Shown in pieces: positions 60,966 through 64,000 of a stretch of 64,000 bases of DNA. The stretch comes from Protopterus annectens. Its lineage: Eukaryota > Chordata > Ceratodontiformes > Protopteridae. A model generated the notes under the pieces. That model saw nothing but the letters and a program-made list of their open reading frames with translations. It made no database searches and was not told where the DNA came from. The position numbers and the translations under genes were made by a program. The stretch spans positions 1,073,661,270 to 1,073,725,269 of the forward strand of contig NC_056725.1 in the NCBI RefSeq assembly GCF_019279795.1. Direction: 5' to 3'. How positions within the stretch are numbered: the first letter of the stretch is position 1; each line of letters begins with the position of its first letter.

Positions 60966-61866
60966 TTAAAATACTCAATTGTATTTATTACTGCTTGGTG
61001 TAACTCATTCTAAGCCTTTTGGTTTAAACACTTGGGCTTCGGACCAGTTAGTTGTTTTGCACTGAGAGGTTTGTGGTCTGCACTGTTGTGGCAGAACAGG
61101 TAGCTTACATCCTTCTAGGTTGAGAACTGCTGATTGAGGGCTCAGTGTCTGTTATTCTAAAAGTGTATTAATTCTGGTTTAAGCACTTGGGCTTTCAAGC
61201 CAGTTATTTTACATTAAGAGGGTTCGTGGTCTGCACTCTTGTGGGGGGAGGGTGACTCTGCCCTTCTGAGCTGGGAATTTCTGGTTAAAGGCTTATAGTG
61301 CATGCATATCTGAACTGTTTCTTACTGAAGTTGGTGCGCCTTGTTTGCTGTGGCATAGACTGGATTCGGGCCTGCTGGATCTAGCTTTGTTTGTGTAACT
61401 TGAGCACTAATCCAGACATTTTCTAAAGTATTCAATGGTATTTATTACTGCTTGGTTGTAACTTGATTAAAGTGTAGCTATCATTCAAGTCTTTTGGATT
61501 AAGCACTTGGGCTTCAGACCAGTTGTTTTACATTAGGAAGGTTTGTGGCAAGCACTGTGGTGGCAGGACAGGTAGCTTTCATCCTTCTAAGTTGGGAACT
61601 GCTGATTGAGAGCCCAGTGTCCAAGTGTATTAGTTCTGGTTTAGGCACTTGGGCTTCAGGCCAGTTATTTTACATTAAGAAGGTTCGTGGACTGCACTCT
61701 TGTGGGAGAAGAGGCTGGACTCTGCCCTTCTGAGCTGGGAATTTTCTGGTTAAAGGTTTATAGTGCCTGAATATTTGAACTGTATCTTACTGAAATTGGT
61801 TCACCTTGTTTGCTCTAGCATAGACTAGATCCAGGCCTACTGAATCTAGCTTTGTTTATATACTTG
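60966..61866 (+). repeat. two ~450-bp 5'-UTR repeats of CR1-like LINE C
   Basis: 60966-61430 and 61431-61866 share TATTTATTACTGCTTGG, CACTTGGGCTTC, GGACAGGTAGCTT, CTGCCCTTCTGAGCTGGG, GGTTAAAGG and GAATCTAGCTTTGTTT in order. Each unit itself holds two related halves (CACTTGGGCTT twice). Tandem 5' UTR repeats often act as LINE promoters. That role is inferred from the position about 0.3 kb upstream of ORF1. Confidence 0.7.
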
Positions 61867-62165
61867 TTGTTTGTTTGCTTGTTATTTCCTGGAAGCTAAT
61901 TCACCTAATACGCAACTTCTCAGCTTCTGTGGATCACTAGTGATATCTGCATTGCTTACTGTACTTATTTCCTTGTTTCACTTGAAAGAAAGTTACTGTT
62001 TGTCGTTTTTGCATTTAGTTACTTGTATCACATTGCACTCAAGTAACCTGGCACTTGCTCACTAAAGCAATTATATAAGTCAGCACTAAAAATTAAAAGC
62101 ACTACACCCTCACTCCCCACTGGCCCTTTGTTTTCAATTAAGGATTTCCCAATATTATTCTAGCA

Positions 62166-63090
62166 TGTCCAAAGGTCAGTTGTCAATCTCCTCCGGTCCA
62201 GCTGGTGAATCTGGGAATCTTGAGGCAATGTTATAACTGCCTCATGTACACAGACAACCCTCTCCTCCTCCCACATAACACAAATACTTGTAGAGATGCA
62301 GCTATTTAGCCAAACTGGAGGCTGAGCTCTCTCAACTCAGGACTGGCAAGACCAGACAGGAGGAGAAGGCAACTACACACACCACAAAACCAGCCTCACA
62401 TAATGCTACCACTCCACTGAATCAAACACATAAACACACAAAGACATACTCGGAGGCTCTCTGTAAAATTTTACCTAAACAGCAGAGGCCTCCAAAGCAG
62501 ACACCCAAACAACTGCTACCTCAAGACACCCCACAAGCAACACATAAACCACAAAAGCAGTGTGCAAAGCAGTCACAGCCCTTAAGGCCAAATACAACAC
62601 CAAACATACTTGTCATAGGTGACTCCATAGTCAGACACACTGACGTCCCACTCACCAGGCTGAGCAAGGAGAGGGTCACAGTAAGCTGCCTATCGGGCGC
62701 TAGAATCCGCCACATAACACAAGCACTGGTCACTCCACAGCAAGTACAAATATGACACAGTCATTGTCCATGCTGGTGTGAACGACCTGAGATACCTCCC
62801 TGGACTGCATGAAAAGAGACATAGAGGAGCTCTCTGATTATGTAGCCCAGGCAGGTATGACCCTAACCCTGAGCAGTATCCTTCCTTCACCAAGAATGAT
62901 GCCACAATATAGAGACAAGATGATCAGCTTTAACAATTGGCTTAATGTCTGGTGTCATTCAAAGGGGATCCAGTGTCTGTCTGCCTGGGATGACATGCTT
63001 GACAAGCCACGCTTCTTCAAGCTAAGGGACGGCTTGCACCTGTCACCCAGGATTCGGATATTGGCTAAGGCTCTTGCCACCCCATAGTGC
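62166..63090 (+). pseudogene. CR1-like ORF1: zinc finger plus SGNH esterase, frameshifted
   Basis: The likely start is ATG 62166 (MSKGQLSISSGPAGES). After a shift, cysteines CYNCLMYTDNP and NTC suggest a zinc finger near 62.23-62.30 kb. A Pro/Gln/Lys-rich linker follows, then an SGNH-hydrolase region: LVIGDSIVRHTDVPLTRL (GDS block, 62610-62665), VHAGVNDLRYLPG (GxND block, about 62768-62806) and LRDGLHLSPRIRILAKAL (DxxH block, about 63026-63080). All three blocks with Ser, Asn, Asp and His are readable. Frame changes near 62745, and single-base losses elsewhere, break the ORF. ORF1 esterases are known in CR1/L2 LINEs. Confidence 0.8.
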
Positions 63091-63140
63091 CTTTTTAGGC
63101 AAGGCTCAAATTCTAAACCTACCACCCTAGAAAACAAAAA

Positions 63141-64000
63141 TGGGAAGAAATTGAGGGTAATGCTGCTCAATGCCAGAAGTCTAAATCTCACGCACTTTTG
63201 AGGCCCTTCTCAGTATGGAGAACATCGATGTCTGTGCTGTAACTGAAACCTGGTTCAAGGCTCCTGAGAGCACCCCGCACTATTAGGTTTACTCTCATAT
63301 CATGCGTCCGCCCCAAAACCGGACCCACTCCACAAAAGAGGGGTGTATCCATATTCATAAAGGATACTCACACCAGGTTGGTCAGGTTGGTGGCAACGCA
63401 TGAAGCTCGAACCATCCAGGTGCAACTAACAATAGGCAAACTGCTCTACAAATTGTAGCATGCTACAGGCCACCCTCTCAAACTCAGGAACCCCACACAG
63501 CCTTCCTGAAGACACTGGAGGTATAAATAAATGTATCAAACCACACCATTGGGTGACTTCAACTACCCGAATATAGACTGGGAACATTACTCAAGCCCTA
63601 ACTTTCTAGCCCAACGGTTCCTGGAGTTCATAAATTCAAATGCCATGGAACAGCTAGTCACTGTTCCCACGAGAGGACGAGAGAGAAAATATACTAGATC
63701 TCATTGTCACAAACATGGGGACAAATGCTCACACACACGAGTATATCCCTCATTGGTGAGATCTGATCATAAACTAATCTCACTGGAAATCTACATCCCC
63801 CCCCCACCCCAAACAAAAAGACCATAGTGAAGAACTTCTAAAAAGCAAACTTCACACTACAAAGACTGGTGTGGTATCCTTCAAGGCCCCTGAGTCAGAG
63901 GAAACCACAACCTGCTGTGGAAGCTGGGAAGCCCTTACAAATGCCTTCTATGAACACCTCCAGGACTGCATGGATCAGGCAATCCCAAATAAAACCAAGA
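63141..64000 (+). pseudogene. CR1-like ORF2, endonuclease region (cut by window end)
   Basis: LRVMLLNARSLNLT, ENIDVCAVTETWFKAPEST, RPPSQTQEPHTAFLKTLEV, LGDFNYPNIDWEHYSSPN, NAMEQLVTVPTRG and LVRSDHKLISLEIYIPPP are APE-type EN blocks including the NIDW and SDH catalytic surroundings. They are followed by the linker toward RT. At least four frameshifts are present, so it is inactive even though it is full length to the edge. Confidence 0.8.

Larger units (their letters stand above)
60966..64000 (+). mobile_element. CR1-like LINE copy C, 5' part, continues past window
   Basis: It retains the 5' UTR repeats, all of ORF1 and the start of ORF2, so it is the only CR1-like copy here that is not 5'-truncated. 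It runs off the window at NPKPNKTK-type linker sequence (AIPNKTK). It is the reference for interpreting the truncated copies A, B and D. Confidence 0.75.

Overview
The window looks like intergenic DNA of a repeat-rich vertebrate genome. I found no host protein-coding gene, rRNA or functional tRNA. The long TG/CA and AT microsatellites, the AT-rich composition and the mix of CR1/L2-type LINEs, PIF/Harbinger DNA transposons, an RTE-like LINE, an L1/Tx1-type ORF1 and a Penelope-like element (PLE) suggest an amphibian or a basal fish/lobe-finned lineage. The species cannot be fixed from sequence alone.

Layout. 1-13.7 kb: a decayed PIF/Harbinger transposon with a rightward three-exon Myb/SANT accessory pseudogene (177-3108) and a leftward DDE transposase pseudogene (about 12.07-13.24 kb). 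It has been filled by a tandem array (4.6-6.2 kb) and two CR1-like LINE remnants (6.5-7.8 kb, + strand; 8.67-11.85 kb, - strand). 14.4-20.8 kb: the best-preserved element, a PLE with two open ORFs. It is bounded by 552-bp pseudo-LTRs that differ at one base, each with a hammerhead-ribozyme-like core, and flanked by a perfect 210-bp target duplication. 20.8-34.8 kb: old repeats, including LINE 3' ends, tandem tRNA-like modules, a second type of Harbinger-like accessory pseudogene (element orientation -), an RTE-like LINE end and a CR1-like RT fragment with an in-frame 180-bp duplication. 35.1-41.6 kb: another Harbinger element whose transposase is split by a nested CR1-like LINE (35.92-38.65 kb), with its accessory pseudogene facing it. 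43.2-51.1 kb: an L2/CR1-group LINE with a 5' region that recurs 4 kb upstream. 51.1-56.2 kb: an inverted second copy of the 26.6-32.1 kb Harbinger-like repeat. 56.2-64 kb: a CR1 scrap, an L1/Tx1-type ORF1 pseudogene, a tandem segmental duplication carrying microsatellites, and the 5' part of a CR1-like LINE (5' UTR repeats, ORF1 with an SGNH-esterase domain, start of the endonuclease) running off the window end.

How the parts relate. The Harbinger elements carry two converging genes, a transposase and a Myb-like DNA-binding partner, and all copies here are dead. The LINE copies are 5'-truncated, internally deleted or frameshifted. The PLE is the exception. Its intact ORFs, near-identical PLTRs and identical target duplication point to a very recent insertion, and it is the most promising system in the window.
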